DNA of 64,000 bases from Psychromonas ingrahamii 37 (lineage in GTDB: Bacteria; Pseudomonadota; Gammaproteobacteria; Enterobacterales; Psychromonadaceae): contig NC_008709.1 in NCBI RefSeq assembly GCF_000015285.1, positions 4,278,001-4,342,000 of the forward strand, given 5' to 3'. Positions 34,455-43,315 of this stretch are shown in pieces. The first letter of the stretch is position 1. Each line of letters opens with the position of its first letter. Under the pieces are notes generated by a model. That model worked only from the letters and a program-made list of their open reading frames with translations, had not been told where the DNA came from and did no database searches. A program made the position numbers and the translations under genes.

Positions 34455-36629
34455 ATGAGTGGAAACCAAAATCGCCTTAAAGCAATTGAGAAAATTACTA
34501 ATCGTGCACCCAATATGGTCGACAAACCTGAGCCATTAAGTAAAATTTGGGCAGAAGACGTTTTTAATCTTCATAAAATGGAAGAAGCATTACCAAAAAA
34601 TGCTTTTAAAGCGATTAAAAAAACGGTTCAAACTGGCTGTGCTTTAGAGCCGGCAACGGCTGATGTTGTTGCTGCAGCGATGAAGGATTGGGCGCTTAGT
34701 AAAGGCGTTAAATTCTACTCACATATCTTTTACCCTATGACTAACATTACCGCAGAAAAGCATGATGGTTTTATTATTACCAATTCTGATGGTGGTGCAA
34801 TTACTGAATTTACCGGTAGCCTGTTAATCAAAGGGGAGCCAGATGGTTCCTCTTTCCCTAACGGTAGCTTGCGTATGACTAATGCTGCCCGTGGTTATAC
34901 CGCTTGGGATCCGACCAGCCCTGCCTACGTTATGCATACGGCTAATGGCTCGACTTTAATGATCCCAAGTGTGTTTATGTCCTGGACGGGTGAAGCATTA
35001 GATAAAAAAATTCCACTACTACGCTCAATTTCAGCAATGGACGAAGCCGGGCAAAAAGTACTTAAATTAATGGGTGAGACTGATACCGCACCACTTAATT
35101 CAAGCTGCGGCGCTGAGCAAGAGTACTTCCTCGTTGATGAAAACTTTGCCAATGCACGCCCCGATTTGTTACTTGCAGGCAGAACCTTATTCGGTGCTCC
35201 TCCCGCTAAAGGTCAACAATTTGATGATCACTACTTTGGTGCAATCCCTGAACGCGTTCAAGTGTTTATGCAGGATTTTGAAAACAAACTTTACAAGTTA
35301 GGTATCCCGGCTAAAACTCACCACAACGAAGTGGCTCCGGGTCAATTTGAAATTGCACCTTATTATGAAGCGGCTAATGTCGCCGCCGATCATCAGCAAC
35401 TTTTGATGACGGTGATGAAGAGCACTGCAAAAGAGCATGGCTTTCTATGTTTATTACATGAAAAACCCTTTGCTGGTATTAATGGCTCGGGTAAACATGT
35501 TAACTGGTCGGTGGGCAACAGCACCCAGGGTAACCTGCTAGATCCAGGCAGCACACCACATGATAATCTTAATTTCTTACTTTTCTGCGGTGCCGTTATT
35601 CGCGGTGTGCATAAATATGGCCCGTTATTACGCGCTGTTATTGCATCAGCTTCTAACGACCACCGGCTTGGTGCTAACGAAGCACCACCGGCTATTCTTT
35701 CTGTTTATTTAGGCGAGCAGTTAGAAGGGCTATTTAATGACATTAAAAATGGCAAGCTGTTAACTTGTGCTGATGCCGGTTTAATGGATTCTGGTTTATC
35801 GCAAATCCTGCACTTTGAACGAGATCCGGGTGACCGTAACAGAACCTCTCCCTTTGCATTTACAGGTAACCGTTTTGAGTTCCGCGCTGTTGGCTCATCA
35901 CAATCAGTATCTGGTCCATTGGTTGCTATGAATACAATGCTTGCTGATTCATTAAACTGGATTGCTGAAAAGTTAGAAGTGGCTTTAGCAGAATCTGAGA
36001 ACCAAAATATTGCCGTTATATCTGTATTAAAAGAACTAATGGAACTGCATGGCAATATTGTATTTGGTGGTGACGGTTACTCGAAAGAATGGCACACAAT
36101 GGCGGTTGAAGAGCGTGGTTTACAAAATATTCCAACAACAGCCGATGCCTTACCTGCATTTCGTGAAGAGTCAATCGTTAAACTTTTTGAAAGCACTGGG
36201 GTATTCTCACCCATTGAATTAGAAAGCCGCTATCAAGTTTATGCTGAGCAATACATTCTTTCGATTGAGGTAGAAGCTAAATTAGTGATTGATATGGCAA
36301 CGACCACTATTTATCCTGCTGCTATGAGTTACTTATCACAGCTTGGTCTAACGACTTCGACAATGATTGGACTCGATATCGCGCTTGATACTTCGCTCAC
36401 ATCTGAAATCGCAGTTGAGACCAATGCGCTTATGACAGCTGTCACTAAACTTAAACAAGCAGTCGCAACACATGACTTTGTCGATGTAGAGGCGCATATG
36501 CATTTCTGTGCTGATGTTATTCGTGGCTTAATGGATCAAACACGCGAGCACGCTGATGCGCTTGAAACACTTGTTGCCGATGAATTATGGCCGTTGCCTA
36601 AGTATCAGGAAATGTTATTTATCAAATAA
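34455..36629 (+). CDS. glnN: Glutamine synthetase, type III
   Basis: The 724-residue protein is a GSIII, the long and divergent glutamine synthetase class first known from Bacteroides and cyanobacteria. Visible family features are FYPMTNITAEKHDGFI, FSGEELIKGEPDGSSFPNG-like text (TGSLLIKGEPDGSSFPNGS), CGAEQEYFLVDE (metal site), HHNEVAPGQFEIAP, GINGSGKHVNWS and RDPGDRNRTSPFAFTGNRFEFR. AAGGAG lies 7 nt before the ATG. It is separated from glnA by a terminator and has its own sigma-54 promoter, so it is expected to be induced on nitrogen limitation. GSIII lacks the adenylylation site of GSI, so activity would be controlled mainly by expression. Confidence 0.93.
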   Translation: MSGNQNRLKAIEKITNRAPNMVDKPEPLSKIWAEDVFNLHKMEEALPKNAFKAIKKTVQTGCALEPATADVVAAAMKDWALSKGVKFYSHIFYPMTNITAEKHDGFIITNSDGGAITEFTGSLLIKGEPDGSSFPNGSLRMTNAARGYTAWDPTSPAYVMHTANGSTLMIPSVFMSWTGEALDKKIPLLRSISAMDEAGQKVLKLMGETDTAPLNSSCGAEQEYFLVDENFANARPDLLLAGRTLFGAPPAKGQQFDDHYFGAIPERVQVFMQDFENKLYKLGIPAKTHHNEVAPGQFEIAPYYEAANVAADHQQLLMTVMKSTAKEHGFLCLLHEKPFAGINGSGKHVNWSVGNSTQGNLLDPGSTPHDNLNFLLFCGAVIRGVHKYGPLLRAVIASASNDHRLGANEAPPAILSVYLGEQLEGLFNDIKNGKLLTCADAGLMDSGLSQILHFERDPGDRNRTSPFAFTGNRFEFRAVGSSQSVSGPLVAMNTMLADSLNWIAEKLEVALAESENQNIAVISVLKELMELHGNIVFGGDGYSKEWHTMAVEERGLQNIPTTADALPAFREESIVKLFESTGVFSPIELESRYQVYAEQYILSIEVEAKLVIDMATTTIYPAAMSYLSQLGLTTSTMIGLDIALDTSLTSEIAVETNALMTAVTKLKQAVATHDFVDVEAHMHFCADVIRGLMDQTREHADALETLVADELWPLPKYQEMLFIK

Positions 36630-36670
36630 TATTTTATTTAGGATTAGTAGGCTCATAAATAAACACTAAT

Positions 36671-36713
36671 AAAAAGGCTCACTTTTTATGTATAAAAAAT
36701 GAGCCCTTTTATT
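36671..36713 (+). terminator. Intrinsic terminator of glnN
   Basis: GGCTCA (36676-36681) pairs with TGAGCC (36700-36705), with an inner TTTTTAT/ATAAAAA extension and one internal mismatch, followed by CTTTTATTTT. Confidence 0.85.
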
Positions 36714-36811
36714 TTGAGTGATATAACTTGCAGTAATAATAGTTTTTTATTGCCTAACAGAAACCGCTAACCCACAATGAAGATTATATTTTAATATGGC
36801 GGTATCTATGT

Positions 36812-37357
36812 ATGAATTTCTCTTTAGTAAGTTCGGTATCTGTCATCTGTCTTTGTGTCGTTTTTTCATCACTGACAGTGGCAAAAACAAAAATATATTA
36901 CTGGCTTGATGAGAACGGCCAACGCCATTATTCCGATACTGCGGAACTTGGCACAACAGAAATAAATGTTGTTAATCAAAATGTCATCACATCGGATAAT
37001 ATACGGTCAGCAACAACGCCAGAAAAAACTGCAGCCGTCAAAGAAGAACCCAAAATTATCTATCAGGCCAATATTATTTCTCCTGAAAATGACAGTCCAC
37101 TGCGCAGTAATGATGGTTCAATTAATATTCAGGTTAAAATAACCCCTGAAAGCAAAGCCACACAGAAACTACAACTCTTTTTAGACGGTAAAGCACTGGG
37201 TAATCCGCAAATGTCATCAACAATACGGGTGGAAAACATTGATAGAGGCACCCATCAGATACAAGTTCAATTATCAGATGAAAGTGGCAAGGTTCTTGCG
37301 AGAACACAGGTAGTTACCGTGCATTTACAACGGGTATCCAGCATATCCGCTCCATAA
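36812..37357 (+). CDS. DUF4124 domain protein with C-terminal Ig-like segment, exported
   Basis: The 181-residue protein has a signal peptide (residues about 1-24, SSVSVICLCVVFSSLTVA), then the DUF4124 motif KIYYWLDENGQRHYSDTAE. A low-complexity linker follows, and a C-terminal beta-sandwich-like part (about 95-175) contains ISPENDSPLRSNDGSINIQV and LDGKALG. Proteins of this kind often precede ntrB in marine gammaproteobacteria, where their role is unknown. It is 10 bases upstream of ntrB on the same strand and probably shares its transcript. GGCGG lies about 9 nt before the ATG. Confidence 0.85.
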   Translation: MNFSLVSSVSVICLCVVFSSLTVAKTKIYYWLDENGQRHYSDTAELGTTEINVVNQNVITSDNIRSATTPEKTAAVKEEPKIIYQANIISPENDSPLRSNDGSINIQVKITPESKATQKLQLFLDGKALGNPQMSSTIRVENIDRGTHQIQVQLSDESGKVLARTQVVTVHLQRVSSISAP

Positions 37358-37367
37358 TAAGGCTTAA

Positions 37368-38438
37368 ATGTTAAATAATCATTCAAACTCACTTGCAGTT
37401 GCCATACTTGAAGAAGCGAATACTGCCTTTGTTATTATTAACGCAAAATTAAAACTGATCTATGCAAATCCAGCGAGTGAGGTTTTATTGTCACAAAGCA
37501 AACAACGTCTTTACCAGCAAAGTTTGCAGCAACTGGCAAATCATTATCACTTTGATCCCACCTATATTGAAGCTGTTTTTACCAAACAAAATGCGTTCAC
37601 TGACAGTGAAACGACCTTAATGGTTGATGGTCATCCTCTTTTAATGGCATTAAGTGCCACCTATTTAGAGTTTGAAAATCAGAATTATGTGATCATTGAG
37701 ATGCACTGTATTGGACAGCAGCGTAAAATAAGCCAATTTCATTATCAAGATCATCAACAAAAAGTCGCAAAAGAACTTGTTCGCGGACTTGCTCATGAAA
37801 TAAAAAATCCACTCGGAGGCCTACGCGGTGCGGCACAATTATTAGAAAGTGAACTGGCAGATCCTGAACTTAAAGAGTTTACCCAAATAATTATTGAACA
37901 AGCGGATCGTCTAAGCGCATTAGTTAATCGTTTATTAGGCCCGCAAACCTTGGGAGAGCGCTCCTATCATAATTTACATTCTGTGCTTGAAAAAGTGCGG
38001 AAATTAGTCTGTTTGGGGCTTCCTGAGCATATCCACATCAAAATTGATTATGATCCGAGCATTCCAGATTTTGAAATGCAGCCGGATCAACTGCAGCAAG
38101 CATTCTTAAATATTCTTCAAAATGCAGTGCAATCACTGAGTACTCAGCCGGAGAAAAACTTAGAAATAATTATCAAAACGCGTACTGCCCACCAAGTTAT
38201 TATTCATGGTGTATTACAACGCTTAGCGGCTGAAATTTCAATTATTGATAATGGCCCAGGTGTCCCTGAGCATTTAAAAGATACCTTATTTTACCCTATG
38301 GTAACGGGTCGCTGTGATGGTACGGGATTGGGGCTATCTATTGCTCAGGAGCTTATTAACCAAGAGAGAGGACGTATCGAATGCGACAGTATGGAAGGTC
38401 ATACTGAGTTTCTTATCTATCTGCCTTTAACAATTTAA
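37368..38438 (+). CDS. ntrB: Nitrogen regulation sensor kinase/phosphatase NtrB
   Basis: The 356-residue cytoplasmic histidine kinase has an N-terminal PAS domain (residues about 12-120), the H-box in VRGLAHEIKNPLGGLRGAA with the phosphorylated His near 144, an N-box region AFLNILQNAVQSL, and the G-boxes IIDNGPGVPEHL and GTGLGLSIAQELI. It phosphorylates or dephosphorylates NtrC according to PII status. It is followed by ntrC after 36-54 bases. No membrane segment is present, as expected. Confidence 0.95.
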   Translation: MLNNHSNSLAVAILEEANTAFVIINAKLKLIYANPASEVLLSQSKQRLYQQSLQQLANHYHFDPTYIEAVFTKQNAFTDSETTLMVDGHPLLMALSATYLEFENQNYVIIEMHCIGQQRKISQFHYQDHQQKVAKELVRGLAHEIKNPLGGLRGAAQLLESELADPELKEFTQIIIEQADRLSALVNRLLGPQTLGERSYHNLHSVLEKVRKLVCLGLPEHIHIKIDYDPSIPDFEMQPDQLQQAFLNILQNAVQSLSTQPEKNLEIIIKTRTAHQVIIHGVLQRLAAEISIIDNGPGVPEHLKDTLFYPMVTGRCDGTGLGLSIAQELINQERGRIECDSMEGHTEFLIYLPLTI

Positions 38439-38492
38439 TAAAACATAAAATCAATACTCCCCTATTTAACACTTATGAAAAGGAAAAAACAG

Positions 38493-39893
38493 ATGCCTTC
38501 AGCTTGGATTGTGGATGATGACCACGCTATTCGTTGGGTTTTAGAACGTACTCTAAAAGCTGAAAAGATTGACTATGCCAGTTTCCCCGATGGGGAATGT
38601 TTATGGCAACAGTTACAAATAGAGCAGCCTGAGGTCATTATTTCCGACATACGGATGCCGGGTATAGATGGACTTGCTTTAATGGAACGTATTCATGGAC
38701 GCTTTCCATTAATTCCAATTATTATAATGACCGCACACAGTGATTTAGACAGTGCAGTTAATGCCTACCAAAGTGGCGCCTTTGATTACCTACCAAAACC
38801 CTTTGATATTCATGAAGCCACGGCTTTAATTCAACGCGCAATTAACCATAGCATTGAATTAAAAAACAAAAAAAAGGTCCCGGAATTACTTATTGCTACA
38901 CCGGAAATTATTGGTGAAGCACCGGCAATGCAGGAGGTGTTCCGCATTATTGGGCGTTTATCTCATTCAAGTATGAGTGTATTAATCAATGGTCAATCCG
39001 GTACCGGTAAAGAGTTGGTTGCGAAGGCTTTACATAAACACAGCCCACGCAAAGATAAGACCTTTATCGCCCTGAATATGGCCGCTATTCCCAAAGAGTT
39101 GATCGAAGCTGAACTCTTTGGTCATGAAAAAGGGGCGTTTACCGGTGCGGCTGCAAATCGTCAAGGCCGGTTTGAGCAAGCTAATGGCGGGACTCTTTTT
39201 TTAGATGAAATTGGTGATATGCCATTAGATGTGCAAACCCGTTTATTACGAGTGCTCGCGGATGGTAAATTTTACCGGGTGGGCGGCCATCAAGGGATCG
39301 AAGTCGATGTGCGCATTATTGCAGCTACTCACCAAAATTTAGAAAAAAGTGTGCAATCAGGTAGTTTCCGGGAAGATCTTTTCCACCGTTTAAATGTCAT
39401 TCGTATCCAACTCCCCGCTTTAAAAGAGCGTTGTGAAGATATTAGTTTATTGGCACAACATTTTTTAAATAATATTGGCAAAGAGTTAAATGTCAAAAGC
39501 AAGCAATTTACAAAGGAGACAAAAGAGTATTTAACGCAACTGCCTTGGCCGGGAAACGTACGTCAACTGGAAAACGTTTGCCGCTGGGTGACGGTAATGA
39601 CCAGCGGGCAGGAAGTCCATATTTACGATTTACCACCGGAATTAACCGCCCAAGAAACACAAGCTACTGATGATGAAAATCCGCATTGGCAGAAACAGTT
39701 ACGCGAATGGACCTTAGCTGAATTAAAACAGGGCAAAGAGAATATACTTGCCAATGCCCTGCCGGAATTCGAAAAAATAATGTTGCAGGCTGCATTGCAG
39801 TACACTCAAGGCAAACGACAGGAAGCCGCAACACTGCTTGGTTGGGGTAGAAATACGCTGACCCGTAAATTAAAAGAGTTTGATATCTCCTAA
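38493..39893 (+). CDS. ntrC: Nitrogen regulator NtrC, sigma-54 activator
   Basis: The 466-residue response regulator has a receiver domain (phosphorylated Asp in [13 protein letters not shown]), an AAA+ domain with Walker [16 protein letters not shown], the sigma-54 contact loop [15 protein letters not shown] and Walker [14 protein letters not shown], and a C-terminal Fis-type HTH ([22 protein letters not shown]). ATG 38493 has AGGA 8-9 nt upstream and gives the normal N-terminus; ATG 38475 would add six basic residues. It should activate the sigma-54 promoters of glnA and glnN in this window. Confidence 0.96.
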   Translation: MPSAWIVDDDHAIRWVLERTLKAEKIDYASFPDGECLWQQLQIEQPEVIISDIRMPGIDGLALMERIHGRFPLIPIIIMTAHSDLDSAVNAYQSGAFDYLPKPFDIHEATALIQRAINHSIELKNKKKVPELLIATPEIIGEAPAMQEVFRIIGRLSHSSMSVLINGQSGTGKELVAKALHKHSPRKDKTFIALNMAAIPKELIEAELFGHEKGAFTGAAANRQGRFEQANGGTLFLDEIGDMPLDVQTRLLRVLADGKFYRVGGHQGIEVDVRIIAATHQNLEKSVQSGSFREDLFHRLNVIRIQLPALKERCEDISLLAQHFLNNIGKELNVKSKQFTKETKEYLTQLPWPGNVRQLENVCRWVTVMTSGQEVHIYDLPPELTAQETQATDDENPHWQKQLREWTLAELKQGKENILANALPEFEKIMLQAALQYTQGKRQEAATLLGWGRNTLTRKLKEFDIS

Positions 39894-40169
39894 AGCTGTC
39901 GGTTATCAGCTGTCGGCTAACGGCTGCGAGCCTTCGATCTGAAAGCTGAAAGCTGAAAGCTGAAAGCTGAAAGCTGAAAGCTGAAAGCTGAAAGCTGAAA
40001 GCTGAAAGCTGAAAGCTGAAAGCTGAAAGCTGAAAGCTGAAAGCTGAAAGCTGAAAGCTGAAAGCTGAAAGCTGAAAGCTGAAAGCTGAAAGCTGAAAGC
40101 TGAAAGCTGAAAGCTGAAAGCTGAAAGCTGAAAGCTGAAAGCTGAAAGCTGAAAGCTGAAAGCTGAAAG
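39894..40169. repeat. Heptamer tandem array: 33 perfect CTGAAAG copies plus degenerate heptads
   Basis: Immediately after the ntrC stop, six degenerate heptads (AGCTGTC, GGTTATC, AGCTGTC, GGCTAAC, GGCTGCG, AGCCTTC) lead, in the same phase, into 33 uninterrupted CTGAAAG units from 39939 to 40169 (231 bases). The array ends 5 bases before the bidirectional terminator. In the minus-strand frame it is open (repeat LSAFSFQ), because 7 is not divisible by 3 and the unit contains no stop in any phase on that strand; this is not a gene. Confidence 0.97.
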
Positions 40170-40174
40170 CAAAA

Positions 40175-40210
40175 AAAAGGCTGTAACTTTATACAAAGTT
40201 ACAGCCTTTT
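40175..40210. terminator. Bidirectional terminator between ntrC and putP
   Basis: Arms of 16 bp (40175-40190 and 40195-40210) with loop ATAC and A/T-runs outside. It can terminate ntrC (plus) and putP (minus). Confidence 0.92.
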
Positions 40211-40220
40211 ATCTTTTAGA

Positions 40221-40260
40221 GCTTCAAGCCTCCAGACCTTCCAGCCTTCAGACCTTAGAG
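40221..40260. repeat. Five 8-bp units downstream of putP
   Basis: GCTTCAAG, CCTCCAGA, CCTTCCAG, CCTTCAGA and CCTTAGAG follow one another in phase between the terminator and the putP stop at 40272 (minus strand). Confidence 0.7.
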
Positions 40261-40271
40261 CTGTCTGCTTC

Positions 40272-41768
40272 TTATTTAAATGTTTTTAAGTTTCTTTCAA
40301 ATTCTTCAAACTTATCTGTTACCGCTTTTTCCGGCGGAGCAGTGACTAAACTGGTGATAACAATTGCCGCAGAAGCAAAAATTATTCCCGGTACAATCTC
40401 ATACACTTCAAAAATACCACCTGTTAACTGCTTCCAGACAACAATAGTGATACCACCGACAAGAAGACCTGCTAAAGCACCCTTTCCGTTCATTCGTTTC
40501 CAGTATATGCTTAATATTAATACCGGACCAAATGCAGCACCGAAACCAGCCCAGGCATAGGAAACTAAGCTAAGTACCGAACTATCAGGATCCATTGCGA
40601 AATACAAGGCTAATAGTGCTAATAGAATTACACCGATACGTCCAACCATCAACACTTCTTTTGACGAAGCTTGAGGGCGGAGAAGTTGCTTGTAAAAGTC
40701 TTCTGCTAATGCTGAAGAGGAGACTAATAACTGCGAATCAGCGGTGCTCATAATAGCGGCAAGAATAGCGGCTAACAAAATACCGGCAGGGATCGGATGA
40801 AAGACAGCATTAACTAACACCATAAAGATCTTTTCGCCATCAGCGACTTGCATGCCCACCTGATTTTGCACAAAGACCAGACCAACAATACCCACCATAA
40901 CCGAACCAAAGATAGAGATAATAGTCCAGCTCACCGCGATACGGCGTGCTTTAGTTAAATCTTTATTTGTGCGTGTTGCTAGAAAACGCGCAAGAATATG
41001 CGGTTGGCCAAAATAACCCAGACCCCAGGCGACTAATGAGATAATCGCAATCCAGGATAACGGCTCACCATCCATACCATTCCATAGGGTAAGTAGTTCC
41101 GGATTAATATTTTCTAGATTAGTGCTTAGCTGATCGAATCCGCCCTGCATTGCGACGATAGGTACAATCACTAGTGCTGCTGACATTAATAAGCCCTGCA
41201 CTAAATCTGTCCATGAGACGGCCAAAAACCCGCCAAATAGAGTATAAGAAACAATACAGATAGCACCGATAATTACTGCATAGATATAATCTAGACCAAA
41301 GACAGTTTCAAATAATTTACCACCGGCAACCAAACCTGAGCTGGTATAAAAGAGGAAGAACATCAGGATGAAAAAAGCGGAAAGGGTTTGCAGCAATTTC
41401 GTTTTGTCATTGAAACGACGGGCAATAAATTCCGGCAAAGTTAATGCATCATCGGCCGTAATACTATAAGTACGCAGACGTTTTGCAGTGATCAGCCAGT
41501 TAGCCCAGCTACCAATTAACAGTCCACCAGCGAGCCATAAAGACTCCATGCCCGCTGCATAAGCGTAACCAGGCAAACCCAGTAATAACCAGCCACTCAT
41601 ATCCGAAGCACCGGCAGATAATGCTGCAGGCCATGGACCTAATGTACGTCCGCCTAAAAAATAATCCGACGTATCGCTGGTGCGTTTATATGCGTAATAA
41701 CCGATGAGTAACATCACCACCAGATACACTAGAAATGTCGATACTATGGCAAAAGTGTTGTCAGCCAT
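40272..41768 (-). CDS. putP: Sodium/proline symporter
   Basis: The 498-residue SSF-family transporter has about 13 hydrophobic helices. It carries the conserved N-terminal region SDYFLGGRTLGPWPAALSAGASDMSGWLLLGLPGYAY, whose Asp and Ser/Gly residues form the sodium and proline sites. It imports proline with Na+ as a nutrient or osmolyte. No putA or betaine gene lies nearby. The start has GGGAG within 8 nt. Proline uptake fits a marine lifestyle and nitrogen scavenging beside the ntr genes, though no regulatory site was recognised. Confidence 0.95.
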   Translation of the reverse strand: MADNTFAIVSTFLVYLVVMLLIGYYAYKRTSDTSDYFLGGRTLGPWPAALSAGASDMSGWLLLGLPGYAYAAGMESLWLAGGLLIGSWANWLITAKRLRTYSITADDALTLPEFIARRFNDKTKLLQTLSAFFILMFFLFYTSSGLVAGGKLFETVFGLDYIYAVIIGAICIVSYTLFGGFLAVSWTDLVQGLLMSAALVIVPIVAMQGGFDQLSTNLENINPELLTLWNGMDGEPLSWIAIISLVAWGLGYFGQPHILARFLATRTNKDLTKARRIAVSWTIISIFGSVMVGIVGLVFVQNQVGMQVADGEKIFMVLVNAVFHPIPAGILLAAILAAIMSTADSQLLVSSSALAEDFYKQLLRPQASSKEVLMVGRIGVILLALLALYFAMDPDSSVLSLVSYAWAGFGAAFGPVLILSIYWKRMNGKGALAGLLVGGITIVVWKQLTGGIFEVYEIVPGIIFASAAIVITSLVTAPPEKAVTDKFEEFERNLKTFK

Positions 41769-41861
41769 GAAACTCCCATTAATATTAAAGTTAAAGTTAA
41801 AAAATAAACTGCACTATAACAAGATAAAATATTTTATTCTTTAAATTTTTTACATAACAAA

Positions 41862-41937
41862 CAATAGGTTACTTTATGAACAACCGGTTGTTTTATAAGC
41901 AACAAGTCATTTTATAAACAATGGGTTATTTTATAAA
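41862..41937. repeat. Four imperfect 19-bp tandem repeats after the AsmA-like gene
   Basis: Units start at 41862, 41881, 41900 and 41919, with pattern CAAnnnGTYnTTTTATAAR. The array ends 7 bases before the stop codon of the minus-strand gene at 41945, so it is the first part of its 3' flank. Confidence 0.85.
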
Positions 41938-41944
41938 CAGCTTT

Positions 41945-43243
41945 TTATTCCGCTAATAGTTTTTTTATCAGCAAAGCACCGTCATCATCTTGCGACAGTT
42001 TGCCTGAAATTTCAAACTGCTCAATATTGCTTTCCATCCACCGTAAATAATCAAACTGCACAGCAAAGGATCCGGCTTGTTTTTTTTCTTCAGCTAAACC
42101 TTGCAGCTGTTTATTCTGTAGTAAAACGAAATCGGTCACTGCTGCATTTAAATTATTTATCACTAAAGGAATTGTCGAATTATCACTGCGGATATTGACA
42201 TTTTTGACAATAAGCTCCTTTAATAGAAGGTTGGTAATCGGAAATAGCAGTTTATTTTTTTTAACCGCGCCAGAATCCTTAAACACAGCGGGGATAACGA
42301 CATTCATATTTTTAATGGCCAACTTTTGCACCGTTAACTGTTGAACTGATAGAAAAGGTGAAGATAACGGCTTTATTAAAAATAAGGCCTCTGCTTGAAG
42401 TTGTAACTGCCCGGAGAATATTTGGCTGGTTAACTTTGTTATGCTGGCTTTATTATTATTAAGCTCAGCGACAAGCTCTGTATTTTGCAGTGCAACCTCC
42501 TCCGGCCCGAAAGCGAGATTGAGTGACCCTGCTTTAAAACTGAGATTCGCTTGTAAATTTTTTAAATTAAAAGACGCAGTCAATTGAAGATTTTTAACAG
42601 TAAGTGTTTTACTGGCTGTAGGCTGTGCAGTAAACTCTCTTGCCAGCAGCTTTAAGTTACCAGAAAAAGGCATTTTTACGAGCTTGTGATCGGCTATAAT
42701 CTGCAGATTATCTGACGTAAAATCAGCACCATCAAGCACCACTCTTTGCCCTGCGTGAGTAAATTCTATCTTTAAATCGTTAACCGAAAATCTGCTGATA
42801 GTCAGCCGCTGCCAGGCTAGTTTTTTCTGGATTTGTACCTCCGCCGTTTGCTGAACACTGTTGCTATTCTCCACAATTTTAACATCGGCAGTATTAATAA
42901 AAGCAGCAGTATCACCTGAAATGCGCACTCCGGTTAATTGTACTTCGCCAAGTTTTAACTGCCTTTGCCAGAGATTAAGCTTAGTGAGGTTAACCTTCAC
43001 TTTATCGACATAAAATACTTGCCGGTTAGCGATTGTCAAAGACAGGCCAGAAAGTGAAACTGAGTAATCAGAAAATAGGTGACTATCAACTGACTCAAAA
43101 TTAACCTGATAGCCGCTTAACTGTTCTATCTGTTTGCTGATAAACCCCCGATGCGCATTGATATCAAAAAAACGGATAAAAAGGAGTAATAAAAAACCTA
43201 ATAAACCCAGTATAAAAGCGCCAGTGACAAAACAACGTTTCAT
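41945..43243 (-). CDS. AsmA-like envelope protein
   Basis: The 432-residue protein has an N-terminal membrane anchor (residues about 6-25, VTGAFILGLLGFLLLLFIRF), then the AsmA signature region (RGFISKQIEQLSGYQVNFESVDSH and LSGLSLTIANRQVFYVDKVKV) and long beta-rich repeats. AsmA-like proteins of this type span the periplasm and are linked to phospholipid transport between membranes. It is shorter than E. coli AsmA (about 617). It stands alone. GAAGGAGA precedes the ATG. Confidence 0.72.
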   Translation of the reverse strand: MKRCFVTGAFILGLLGFLLLLFIRFFDINAHRGFISKQIEQLSGYQVNFESVDSHLFSDYSVSLSGLSLTIANRQVFYVDKVKVNLTKLNLWQRQLKLGEVQLTGVRISGDTAAFINTADVKIVENSNSVQQTAEVQIQKKLAWQRLTISRFSVNDLKIEFTHAGQRVVLDGADFTSDNLQIIADHKLVKMPFSGNLKLLAREFTAQPTASKTLTVKNLQLTASFNLKNLQANLSFKAGSLNLAFGPEEVALQNTELVAELNNNKASITKLTSQIFSGQLQLQAEALFLIKPLSSPFLSVQQLTVQKLAIKNMNVVIPAVFKDSGAVKKNKLLFPITNLLLKELIVKNVNIRSDNSTIPLVINNLNAAVTDFVLLQNKQLQGLAEEKKQAGSFAVQFDYLRWMESNIEQFEISGKLSQDDDGALLIKKLLAE

Positions 43244-43315
43244 CTCCTTCTCCTAACGACATATTGCAGCAAGTACTTTTTTTTACCCGCTAATTTTTCA
43301 AGACTGCCGCTATGG

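Noticed and set aside
39939-40169. Heptamer array considered as a CRISPR array
   Set aside because: There are no unique spacers; units are contiguous 7-mers and no cas gene is present.
39906-40196. 96-residue open frame on the minus strand with LSAFSFQ repeated about ten times
   Set aside because: It is produced by the 7-bp tandem array, which has no stop codon on that strand in any phase; there is no ribosome site or homologous domain.
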